Position numbers and translations under genes: made by a program
From: an uncultured Saprospiraceae bacterium
Lineage (GTDB): Bacteria; Bacteroidota; Bacteroidia; Chitinophagales; Saprospiraceae
Reading direction: 5' to 3'
Assembly (NCBI GenBank): GCA_938044055.1
Contig: CALIQO010000598.1
Coordinates: 1-5,598 of the forward strand
DNA: 5,598 bases
In this document: in pieces, positions 1 to 5,598 of the stretch
Layout of the letters: every line of letters begins with the position of its first letter
Numbering within the stretch: position 1 is the first letter of the stretch
Notes under the pieces: generated by a model
What the model saw: the letters and a program-made list of their open reading frames with translations, nothing else
Database searches by the model: none
Told to the model about the DNA's origin: nothing

Positions 1-909
1 TACACAGTAATCGTTTCAGCATCTGCTTCTGATCCTGCACCACTTCAGTTTTATGCACCATTCGCAGGAGCTGCTATAGGCGAGTACTTCAGAGATACTG
101 GAAGACCAGCATTGATCATATATGATGATTTATCTAAGCAGGCAGTAGCATACCGTGAGGTATCTCTTCTACTTAAACGTCCTCCAGGTAGAGAGGCTTA
201 TCCGGGAGATGTATTCTACCTTCACTCTAGACTACTAGAGAGAGCGGCTAAGATTATTGACAACGACGGTATCGCTCAGAGTATGAACGACCTTCCTGAT
301 TCTCTTAAGAATGCAGGTATAGTAAAAGGTGGTGGATCACTAACCGCTCTACCTATTATCGAAACACAGGCGGGTGATGTATCGGCATATATTCCTACCA
401 ATGTGATTTCTATTACAGATGGTCAGATCTTCCTTGAGAACAACTTGTTTAATGCAGGTATCAGACCAGCGATTAATGTAGGTATCTCTGTATCTCGAGT
501 AGGAGGTTCCGCGCAGATAAAGTCTATGAAGAAGGTTGCAGGTACACTGAAACTAGATCAGGCACAGTATAGAGATCTTGAGGCATTTGCTAAGTTTGGT
601 TCGGATCTTGATCCAGCAACACTTGCTGTACTTGAGAAGGGTAAGCGTAATGTGGAGATTCTTAAGCAAGCACAATACTCTCCAGTATCTGTAGAGAAGC
701 AGATTGCTATTATCTATCTAGGAACTAAAGGATTGATAAAGGATGTTCCTGTCAATAAAGTTGCTGAGTTTGAAGATTTATATCTGACAACTCTTGAGCA
801 AAGCCACAAGGAAGTTCTTGATACATTGAGACAAGGTAAGTTAACAGATGAAGTAACGAATACCTTGCAGAAGGTAGCTTCAGAATTAACCCCTCAATTC
901 GCCAAATAA
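1..909 (+). CDS. atpA: ATP synthase F1 subunit alpha, 3' part
   Basis: Alpha subunit of the F1Fo ATP synthase, which forms the alpha3-beta3 catalytic head on the cytoplasmic side of the inner membrane and binds non-catalytic nucleotide. Reading frame 1 is open from the first base and ends at TAA 907-909, giving 302 codons. Visible hallmarks are the Walker B-like strand LIIYDD (local residues 38-43), the segment [20 protein letters not shown], the stretch [20 protein letters not shown], and ISVSRVGG with the conserved arginine at local residue 166 (bases 496-498), equivalent to Arg376 of E. coli AtpA. About 210-220 N-terminal residues, including the P-loop, lie beyond the left edge. A TTG at 112 falls inside the conserved Walker B strand and is not a start. 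The C-terminal helical domain is complete and Bacteroidota-like. atpG follows after 71 bases in the usual atpA-atpG order. Identification is secure; no frameshift or missing key residue is seen. Confidence 0.98.
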   Translation, partial: YTVIVSASASDPAPLQFYAPFAGAAIGEYFRDTGRPALIIYDDLSKQAVAYREVSLLLKRPPGREAYPGDVFYLHSRLLERAAKIIDNDGIAQSMNDLPDSLKNAGIVKGGGSLTALPIIETQAGDVSAYIPTNVISITDGQIFLENNLFNAGIRPAINVGISVSRVGGSAQIKSMKKVAGTLKLDQAQYRDLEAFAKFGSDLDPATLAVLEKGKRNVEILKQAQYSPVSVEKQIAIIYLGTKGLIKDVPVNKVAEFEDLYLTTLEQSHKEVLDTLRQGKLTDEVTNTLQKVASELTPQFAK

Positions 910-917
910 ATTTTTAA

Positions 918-958
918 GGTTTCTGTGTAGCGCAGTTCAATTGTTCTACGCAGAAACC
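918..958 (+). promoter_or_regulatory. Intercistronic hairpin between atpA and atpG
   Basis: Bases 918-930 (GGTTTCTGTGTAG) pair with 946-958 (CTACGCAGAAACC) in an uninterrupted 13-bp stem with one G-U pair and a 15-base loop. The stem starts 8 bases after the atpA stop codon and ends 22 bases before the atpG start. No T-run follows it on the + strand (the next bases are ATTCAATATATA), so it does not look like an intrinsic terminator, and atpG must still be transcribed. The likely role, by inference, is RNA processing, mRNA stabilisation, or setting the relative output of alpha (three per complex) and gamma (one per complex). A partial terminator working as an attenuator cannot be excluded. Confidence 0.6.
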
Positions 959-980
959 ATTCAATATATAAATTGATTTC

Positions 981-1877
981 ATGTCTGGACAGTTAAAGGA
1001 AGTAAGAGAAAGGATAAAATCAGTTAAGTCGACTCAGCAGATAACTAAGGCGATGAAGATGGTTTCAGCTGCTAAACTTCGTAAAGCTCAGCAAGCCATC
1101 GTACAGATGAGGCCTTATGCTGATAAACTTAACAGTATGCTTGTCAACATTCTTTCTAATCTAGAAGGTGATGCAGATGTTACTTTCAGCAAGACAAGAG
1201 AAATCAATAAAGTAGCCATTATTGTGGTTACATCTAATAAGGGATTGTGTGGAGCCTTTAACGCCAATGTGATAAAGTCTGCCATTAAAACAATCAATGA
1301 ATCTTATTCCGATCAATACAATCTAGGAAATCTAGACATCATTGCTATTGGAAAAAAAGGGGGGGAGTTCTTCCGTAAGAATTACCCAAAAGCCAATATT
1401 GTTAATGATCATGTAGCGCTCGTTACGGACCTGACATTTGAGAACATTGAGGCAGCGGCACTATCAGCGATGGATAAGTTCGCAGAAGGGGAATATGATA
1501 GAGTAGATATTTCTTACGGTCGTTTTAGAAATGCAGCATTGCAGTTTCCAGAAACCATACAGTTTCTTCCTGTCCCTAAACTACAGGGAACGAAGGAAGA
1601 AGGAAAAGAGGCCAAGGTGGACTATATCTTCGAACCTGGTAAGATAGAGCTTCTAGAAGAGCTTGTTCCTAGTATCTTGAAAACCACAGTGCAGAAGTGT
1701 GTTTATGACACCCACGCTTCTGAACATGGTGCTCGTATGACCGCCATGGATAATGCTACAGAGAATGCAGAAGAACTCTTGAAGGAGTTAAAGATCAACT
1801 ACAATAAAGCACGTCAAGAAGCCATTACTAAAGAGCTTTCTGAGATTGTAGGTGGAGCTGCTGCTCTTAATGCCTAG
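981..1877 (+). CDS. atpG: ATP synthase F1 subunit gamma
   Basis: Gamma subunit, the central rotor shaft of F1 that couples c-ring rotation in Fo to catalysis in the alpha3-beta3 head. It has 298 residues, close to the family's usual 285-300. The N-terminal helix carries the signature around residues 11-35 (RIKSVKSTQQITKAMKMVSA, then AKLRK). The central alpha/beta domain includes GLCGAFNANV (88-97) and SYGRFRNAA (178-186). The C-terminal helix contains ASEHGARMTAMDNATENA (246-263) and ends ELSEIVGGAAAL. ATG 981 is chosen because the family N-terminus begins within a few residues of it; no Shine-Dalgarno sequence precedes it (AAATTGATTTC), as is normal in Bacteroidota. It follows atpA by 71 bases and is probably co-transcribed with it. 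Odd feature: codons 124-128 contain an A7G7 run (1352-1365). The frame is intact there. Residues about 200-215 form a charged Lys/Glu-rich loop before the C-terminal helix. Confidence 0.98.
   Translation: MSGQLKEVRERIKSVKSTQQITKAMKMVSAAKLRKAQQAIVQMRPYADKLNSMLVNILSNLEGDADVTFSKTREINKVAIIVVTSNKGLCGAFNANVIKSAIKTINESYSDQYNLGNLDIIAIGKKGGEFFRKNYPKANIVNDHVALVTDLTFENIEAAALSAMDKFAEGEYDRVDISYGRFRNAALQFPETIQFLPVPKLQGTKEEGKEAKVDYIFEPGKIELLEELVPSILKTTVQKCVYDTHASEHGARMTAMDNATENAEELLKELKINYNKARQEAITKELSEIVGGAAALNA
1352..1365 (+). repeat. A7G7 homopolymer tract inside atpG
   Basis: Seven A (1352-1358) are followed directly by seven G (1359-1365) in codons for Gly-Lys-Lys-Gly-Gly. The A-run is in the register A AAA AAA, which is the form of a bacterial -1 slippery heptamer. 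Slipping -1 would reach TAA at 1376-1378 and end the protein at about 130 residues. The sequence observed is in frame and codes for the normal protein, so any slippage is a possibility and not a visible event. Confidence 0.7.
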
Positions 1878-2150
1878 GTCTTTCTTGATCTTATTCTTTA
1901 CTTCGATTATTAGCACTGGAGACATTTTTTCTTCCTTTCTTATCCGTATGGTAGGCCTTTTTCAGTGAATACCCTGATCATAGAATGGTTATTTTACCTG
2001 ACTACCGTTACCATTGCTTTCTTTATTTTACATCCGGAATAGTTATGAAGATCCCTCAATGAGTGTAATTATTCGTCAAGAAGTTTACACAGGTATATAT
2101 TAACTGCTTTACTATTTCTCTATTGATAATGTAGATGTTAATTTTCCTAA

Positions 2151-2188
2151 TTCCTCATCAGGACATTCCAGCCTGTATTATTGAGGAA
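2151..2188. other. Compound hairpin in the leader region
   Basis: An outer 7-bp stem pairs TTCCTCA (2151-2157) with TGAGGAA (2182-2188). An inner 4-bp stem pairs CAGG (2159-2162) with CCTG (2172-2175) around a 9-base loop. The two are joined by an uneven internal loop of 1 and 6 bases. No T-run follows on either side, so it is not a standard terminator. It lies 82 bases before the start of the next gene and could be a leader RNA structure or a protein-binding site. The inner stem is short, so chance is a real alternative. Confidence 0.35.
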
Positions 2189-2215
2189 CTCACTTCACAA
2201 ATCGACGTATAGGAC

Positions 2216-2230
2216 GGCAATTTAATTGCC
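2216..2230. promoter_or_regulatory. Perfect 7-bp inverted repeat, possible operator
   Basis: GGCAATTTAATTGCC is a perfect palindrome of two 7-base arms around one central T. It ends 40 bases before the first start codon of the exported-protein cluster. Its size and symmetry resemble a dimeric regulator site. As RNA it could form only a 5-bp hairpin with a 5-base loop, so a DNA-binding role is likelier than an RNA one. No regulator gene is in the window, and the assignment rests on symmetry and position alone. Confidence 0.35.
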
Positions 2231-2270
2231 CTAATTAATCTATTGACATTTTTATTCTAATTATAAAAAA

Positions 2271-2750
2271 ATGGGGTTCATGAAATCACTCATAACAGTC
2301 TTTATTGCTTTCATAGCATTTTCTTTTCAAGGTAACGCACAACAAGAAATGCTATTGCTTACACCCAATGGTAAGGTGGTAATCGGGGATACTTCCTTGA
2401 TTAATATAGTAGGAAATTATAGCCTATATGTCCAGAATGGCGTTCTTACAGAACGTGTAAAAGTTGCTCTCAGAAGCGAGAGCCAGTGGTCAGACCATGC
2501 CTTCAATAGTACACCGACCTTAAAACAAGTAGAAGATAAGATTACTAGTGATTCTCATCTTCCTGGAATGCCATCAGCGGGAGAATTGGTTAAGGAAGGT
2601 TATGAAATGATTTATATGGATGCTAAGTTACTGGCTCAGATCGAATGGCTGTGGCAGCATACCATAGCCATCAAGAAAGAAAACGACCTGTTGAAGAAAG
2701 AGTTACAAGAACTTAAGGCTGCAGTCGCTGAACTGTCTAACAATAAATAA
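2271..2750 (+). CDS. Small secreted protein with C-terminal coiled coil (Bacteroidota tail-fiber-like C-terminal module)
   Basis: Predicted exported protein of 159 residues. A Sec signal peptide covers residues 1-23 (Lys5, hydrophobic 7-19, probable cleavage at GNA|QQ). Then comes a short beta-like segment TPNGKVVIGD (31-40), of the type 'NGNVGIG' seen in repeat-rich surface proteins. Residues 50-67 (YSLYVQNGVLTERVKVAL), HLPGMPSAGELVKEG (96-110) and MDAKLL (116-121) match a module I know from the C-termini of many Bacteroidota proteins, often labelled tail fiber domain or hypothetical. Residues about 120-156 form a Leu- and Lys/Glu-rich coiled coil, suggesting an oligomer, perhaps a trimer. 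The protein is unusual in being little more than a signal peptide plus this module. The start may be ATG 2271 or in-frame ATG 2280 (MKSLIT), which gives an equally good signal peptide. The DUF1800 gene starts 25 bases downstream, so co-transcription is likely. Function is unknown; an accessory or surface role for the next two proteins is inference. Confidence 0.85.
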   Translation: MGFMKSLITVFIAFIAFSFQGNAQQEMLLLTPNGKVVIGDTSLINIVGNYSLYVQNGVLTERVKVALRSESQWSDHAFNSTPTLKQVEDKITSDSHLPGMPSAGELVKEGYEMIYMDAKLLAQIEWLWQHTIAIKKENDLLKKELQELKAAVAELSNNK

Positions 2751-2775
2751 AATATCCATACCTAAATTTCAACGC

Positions 2776-4581
2776 ATGAAGTTGTTTCAATATCTTCTAG
2801 GGGTAAGCATGTGTCTTATGGTGCCTATAAGCTCTGTGGCTCAGATGGATACACTTGTTATTGGTTTCGGAGAAAATCCTCCAAGTGCAGTAAGCGCTAG
2901 CAATAGTTCTGGAGATACATCCCCAGAGCAGACTATTAATCACGAAGGTCTATACCCCAATAAGAATGCTGCATCTAGGTTTTTATCTTTTGCAGCTATG
3001 GGTTATACCTATCAGGATATAGATAATGTGGAAGCCATGGGGTATGAAGCGTGGATAGATGCTCAGTTGGGTGTATTGCCAGCGACAACCTTGTACCAGA
3101 AAGTCCAGGATTTACATCAGTACGAATTAGACAACGCTACTTATGACCCTACGAATCCACCCAATGAAAATCAATCCATGTGGTGGAATGCTTGGTATGA
3201 TTATCATATGAAGGGGAATGATCTTTTGCGACAGCGGGTAGCTTATGCGTTGAGTCAGATTCTGGTCATATCTGTTAATTCTAATTTCTCAGGAGAGCCT
3301 ACAGCATTATCTCACTATTATGACAAATTGCTAAACAATGCATTCGGTAGTTATCGGACCATACTAGATAGCGTGACTTATAATGCTTCCATGGGAAACT
3401 ACTTAACTTATATCAATAATCCGAAAACGGATGTGATCAATAATGTATTTCCGGACGAGAATTATGCAAGAGAGGTAATGCAACTTTTTACAATCGGTTT
3501 ATATGAGCTGAATATGGATGGGACTAGAAAATTAGACGGAAATGGGGATCCCATAGCTACTTATGACAATGATGATATACTAGAGTATTCTAAAATCTTT
3601 ACAGGACTCACATGGGGAGATCAAGAAAAATTTGGTAGAGGGTGGCATAAAGAAGATGACAGTTGGAAATATCCGATGCAGATGTATGATGATGAGCATG
3701 AACCAGGAGTTAAGTACTTATTAAATAATGAAACGACGCCTGATAGGAATCCAGTTGATGGTAAAGCGGATATAAAAGACGCCCTTGACAATCTATTTAA
3801 TCATCCTAATACTCCACCATTCGTCTGTACCTTCCTTATCCAGAGGTTGGTAACTTCTAATCCAAGCCCTGCTTACGTGGAGCGTGTGTCAGAAGTATTC
3901 GTTAATGACGGAAATGGAATGAGAGGGAATCTAGGAGCTGTAGTGAAAGCCATCCTTTTAGATGAAGAAGCAACAAGTTGTATGGAAGGGCAAGCTAACG
4001 ACTTTGGAAGTTTAAGAGAACCCTTTATTAGGTATATTCATTTAGGTAAGGCGATGAATGGTTATACGACCTCTGGCAATTTTAGGAATGTAATGAATGA
4101 TATTTTTGAAAGGTCTGGACAGCGCCCACTCAACAGTCCAAGTGTATTTAACTTTTTTCAGCGAGATTATACGCCTATAGGAGCGATAGAAGATGCAGAT
4201 AAGGTTGCTCCAGTATTTCAGATTACGGATTCACAGACCATAACAGGTTGGATTAATGGATTATACCGATGGCTGTTCTATGAGAATTATGGGGATGAGT
4301 GGAGAAAGTATGATGATGAACCAGATGCAGTAAGAGATGGAGAGACTACAGAACTAAATTATGAAGACTATTATGCATATACATCCGATGATAAACTGGT
4401 AGAACTCTTCGATAAGTTTAATCTCATATTTGCACATGGGAGAGTCAGCTCAGAAAGCATAGCAGAGATGATTGATCTTGTTTCCAGATTAGAAAATGAC
4501 AATGAAGACCAACAGAGAGAACGGATTCAGATTGCTGCTTATTTAATTCTTACTTCTCCAGAATACCTTATAAACAGATAA
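2776..4581 (+). CDS. DUF1800 family secreted protein
   Basis: Complete 601-residue member of the DUF1800 family, whose biochemical role is not established. A Sec signal peptide spans residues 1-22 (Lys2, hydrophobic core, cleavage at SVA|Q). A Ser/Asn-rich linker (about 23-60) leads into the domain. Family features in order: AASRFLSFAAMGYT (65-78), LRQRVAYALSQILVIS (151-166), NYAREVMQLFTIGLYELN (229-246), LDGNGDPIATYDNDDI (253-268), YSKIFTGLTWG (271-281), a helical region with FLIQRLVTSNPSP (353-365), RPLNSPSVFNFF (450-461) and the C-terminal YLILTSPEYLI. Residues 502-540 are rich in Asp, Glu and Tyr. The protein ends right after the domain, with no type IX sorting domain or other C-terminal tag. 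ATG 2776 is chosen because it begins the signal peptide; there is no Shine-Dalgarno sequence. The stop codon is 2 bases before the DUF1501 start, so translation is probably coupled. The family call is firm; the likely location is the periplasm or outside the cell. Confidence 0.92.
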   Translation: MKLFQYLLGVSMCLMVPISSVAQMDTLVIGFGENPPSAVSASNSSGDTSPEQTINHEGLYPNKNAASRFLSFAAMGYTYQDIDNVEAMGYEAWIDAQLGVLPATTLYQKVQDLHQYELDNATYDPTNPPNENQSMWWNAWYDYHMKGNDLLRQRVAYALSQILVISVNSNFSGEPTALSHYYDKLLNNAFGSYRTILDSVTYNASMGNYLTYINNPKTDVINNVFPDENYAREVMQLFTIGLYELNMDGTRKLDGNGDPIATYDNDDILEYSKIFTGLTWGDQEKFGRGWHKEDDSWKYPMQMYDDEHEPGVKYLLNNETTPDRNPVDGKADIKDALDNLFNHPNTPPFVCTFLIQRLVTSNPSPAYVERVSEVFVNDGNGMRGNLGAVVKAILLDEEATSCMEGQANDFGSLREPFIRYIHLGKAMNGYTTSGNFRNVMNDIFERSGQRPLNSPSVFNFFQRDYTPIGAIEDADKVAPVFQITDSQTITGWINGLYRWLFYENYGDEWRKYDDEPDAVRDGETTELNYEDYYAYTSDDKLVELFDKFNLIFAHGRVSSESIAEMIDLVSRLENDNEDQQRERIQIAAYLILTSPEYLINR

Positions 4582-4583
4582 TT

Positions 4584-5598
4584 ATGTGTAAAAGAACTAT
4601 ATCAAGAAGAAAATTCTTAGGTCAGGCAAGTTGCGCTGCTGTCGGTAGTACTGCTTTCTTATCAACTGCACTCAATCTAGGAATGATTAATACGGTGTCT
4701 GCTAGGCCTCATATAATTGAGAATACCTCAGACTATAAGGCCATAGTATGTATACTTCTAGCAGGAGGATGTGATACCCACAATGTACTAGTCCCTACAG
4801 GAGGTTCGCTTTCTTCTGGTCCTTATAAGGATTATCTGGACACACGCGGTCCTTCTCTATCCCTGGATAGGGACGACCCTACTAAGCTCCTCAAGCTTAA
4901 AGATGTAGACTATCATGTCCATGCAGGAATGGGAGAAGTGGCACAGATGTTCGAGGATAAAGATTTATCTTTTGTTTCCAATGTAGGAACCCTGATTGAA
5001 CCTATTGTCTCCAAGGCGGAATATGAAAATGGAATTAAGAAGTTGCCCTTAGGGTTGTACTCTCATTCTGACCAGATTATGCAATGGCAGACATCCATAC
5101 CTCAGACAAGAACTGCTGTGGGCGTCGGCGGAAGAATGGCAGATTTACTTCAGGATATGAATTCGATTCCAGAAGTTTCTATGAATATTTCGCTGAGTGG
5201 GAAAAACCCATTTCAAGCGGGAAACCAGTACAATGAATACTCCATTGGAAATAGAGTTACGGCAGAAAATGTGGGTTTCGATGGATTTCCTGATGGATGG
5301 AGCAATAGAGGAATATTGACTGATCTCAGAAATTCTGTGATTAACAATATGGCGGAGAAGCAGTATGCCAATATTTTTGAGAAGACCATAGGTAGCCTTA
5401 CGTCTCAGACACAAGGAAGTATAGAGATATTAAGAACGGCACTCGCTAATCTTATACCCCTTCAGACTCCCTTTAACCCAGAAAGTAACTTGTCTCTGGA
5501 TATGAAGAAAATTGCTGAACTTATATCCGTTCAGAATTTTTTAGGAGCTAACAGACAGATATTTTTTGTCACTTATGGTGGGTGGGATCATCATGATG
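4584..5598 (+). CDS. DUF1501 family Tat-exported protein, 5' part
   Basis: Open frame from ATG 4584 to the right edge: 338 complete codons plus one base, with no stop. The N-terminus is a twin-arginine signal, with SRRKFLG at residues 7-13, an Ala/Ser/Leu hydrophobic stretch and probable cleavage at VSA|R (after 40). DUF1501 features follow: a strand ending in GGCD (61-64, family form GGxD) then NVLVP, LYSHSDQIMQWQT (158-170) with His161 and Asp163, GVGGRMADLL, and YGGWDHHD (331-338) matching the family's GGWDTH. The family is distantly related to the alkaline phosphatase/sulfatase superfamily, in which such Asp and His residues bind metal; a metal-dependent hydrolase is therefore plausible but unproven here. 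Tat export fits a protein that folds or takes up a cofactor before export. Roughly the last 70-200 residues are missing. It starts 2 bases after the DUF1800 stop codon, the usual partner gene. Confidence 0.92.
   Translation, partial: MCKRTISRRKFLGQASCAAVGSTAFLSTALNLGMINTVSARPHIIENTSDYKAIVCILLAGGCDTHNVLVPTGGSLSSGPYKDYLDTRGPSLSLDRDDPTKLLKLKDVDYHVHAGMGEVAQMFEDKDLSFVSNVGTLIEPIVSKAEYENGIKKLPLGLYSHSDQIMQWQTSIPQTRTAVGVGGRMADLLQDMNSIPEVSMNISLSGKNPFQAGNQYNEYSIGNRVTAENVGFDGFPDGWSNRGILTDLRNSVINNMAEKQYANIFEKTIGSLTSQTQGSIEILRTALANLIPLQTPFNPESNLSLDMKKIAELISVQNFLGANRQIFFVTYGGWDHHD

Larger units (their letters stand above)
1878..2270. other. 393-base intergenic region with no credible gene
   Basis: This region separates the ATP synthase genes from the exported-protein cluster. 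It is AT-rich and has stops in all frames; the longest start-to-stop run I found on the + strand is 25 codons (1985-2062) and resembles nothing known. No tRNA, CRISPR or insertion sequence is seen. A weak inverted repeat AATGGT/ACCATT (1984-1989 with 2010-2015, 20-base loop) is followed by the T-rich stretch GCTTTCTTTATTTT and could be a poor terminator for the atp operon. A compound hairpin (2151-2188) and a short palindrome (2216-2230) lie nearer the next gene and are listed separately. No Bacteroidota-type -7 box (TAnnTTTG) was found. The promoter for the downstream cluster must nevertheless be here unless transcription reads through from atpG. Confidence 0.7.

Noticed and set aside
112..114. 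TTG as a start codon for a 265-residue protein
   Set aside because: It encodes a Leu in the conserved LIIYDD strand of AtpA, and the frame is open with matching alpha-subunit sequence from base 1.
1115..1297. 60-codon open frame on the - strand
   Set aside because: It lies wholly inside atpG on the opposite strand; atpG is a firmly recognised conserved gene, and the - strand product resembles nothing known.
1649..1666. Repeated GAGCTT / AGAGCTT with a central TCTAGA in atpG
   Set aside because: Explained by coding for Glu-Leu-Leu-Glu-Glu-Leu in the gamma subunit; a chance short repeat.
1878..1930. Terminator formed by GTCT (1878-1881) and AGAC before the T-run 1925-1930
   Set aside because: Only about four base pairs around a loop of nearly 40 bases; too weak to support.
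1985..2062. 25-codon open frame on the + strand in the intergenic region
   Set aside because: Too short, no ribosome-binding or family evidence, and expected by chance in AT-rich DNA.
2243..2267. TTGACA (2243-2248) with TATAAA (2262-2267) as a promoter
   Set aside because: The spacing is only 13 bases, the boxes are of E. coli type while the genome looks like Bacteroidota, and transcription would begin within the coding sequence.
4620..4637. Lipobox around Cys17 of the DUF1501 protein
   Set aside because: The bases before the Cys encode Gln-Ala-Ser, lacking the Leu-like residue at -3, and the Cys is only 8 residues past the twin arginines, before the hydrophobic region; the VSA|R site after residue 40 fits better.
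5145..5414. 89-codon open frame on the - strand
   Set aside because: It is antisense to the DUF1501 coding region, whose frame is continuous and family-matching; there is no recognisable domain or upstream signal.

Overview
The window looks like a piece of a Bacteroidota chromosome, most likely a marine or free-living flavobacterium- or saprospira-like lineage; the family-level guess is weak. Three things point there. The AtpA and AtpG proteins have the Bacteroidota style of sequence (for example the AtpA segment reading [20 protein letters not shown] and its C-terminal KLTDEV region). None of the four visible start codons has a Shine-Dalgarno sequence; the leaders are A/T-rich. The secreted small protein belongs to a C-terminal module family that I know mainly from Bacteroidota. 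All genes lie on the + strand.

Left block (1-1877): the end of an F-type ATP synthase operon. It holds the last 302 codons of atpA (alpha subunit, continuing from beyond the left edge) and a complete atpG (gamma subunit), separated by 71 bases that contain a strong 13-bp hairpin. Alpha forms the catalytic head with beta. Gamma is the rotating shaft inside it.

Middle (1878-2270): 393 bases without a credible gene. It contains a compound hairpin, a perfect 7-bp inverted repeat just upstream of the next gene, and no convincing terminator or Bacteroidota promoter.

Right block (2271-5598): a tightly packed set of three genes for exported proteins. The first is a 159-residue Sec-secreted protein with a C-terminal coiled coil. 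The second, after 24-25 bases, is a 601-residue Sec-secreted DUF1800 protein. The third, 2 bases later, is a Tat-exported DUF1501 protein cut off by the right edge. DUF1800 and DUF1501 genes are a recurrent pair in many environmental bacteria and their function is poorly defined. The spacing implies co-transcription, and translational coupling of the last two. My inference is that the three proteins work together outside the inner membrane, with the small coiled-coil protein as a possible accessory or surface partner. This block is the least understood part of the window and the best candidate for something undescribed. The ATP synthase genes look ordinary apart from an A7G7 tract inside atpG.
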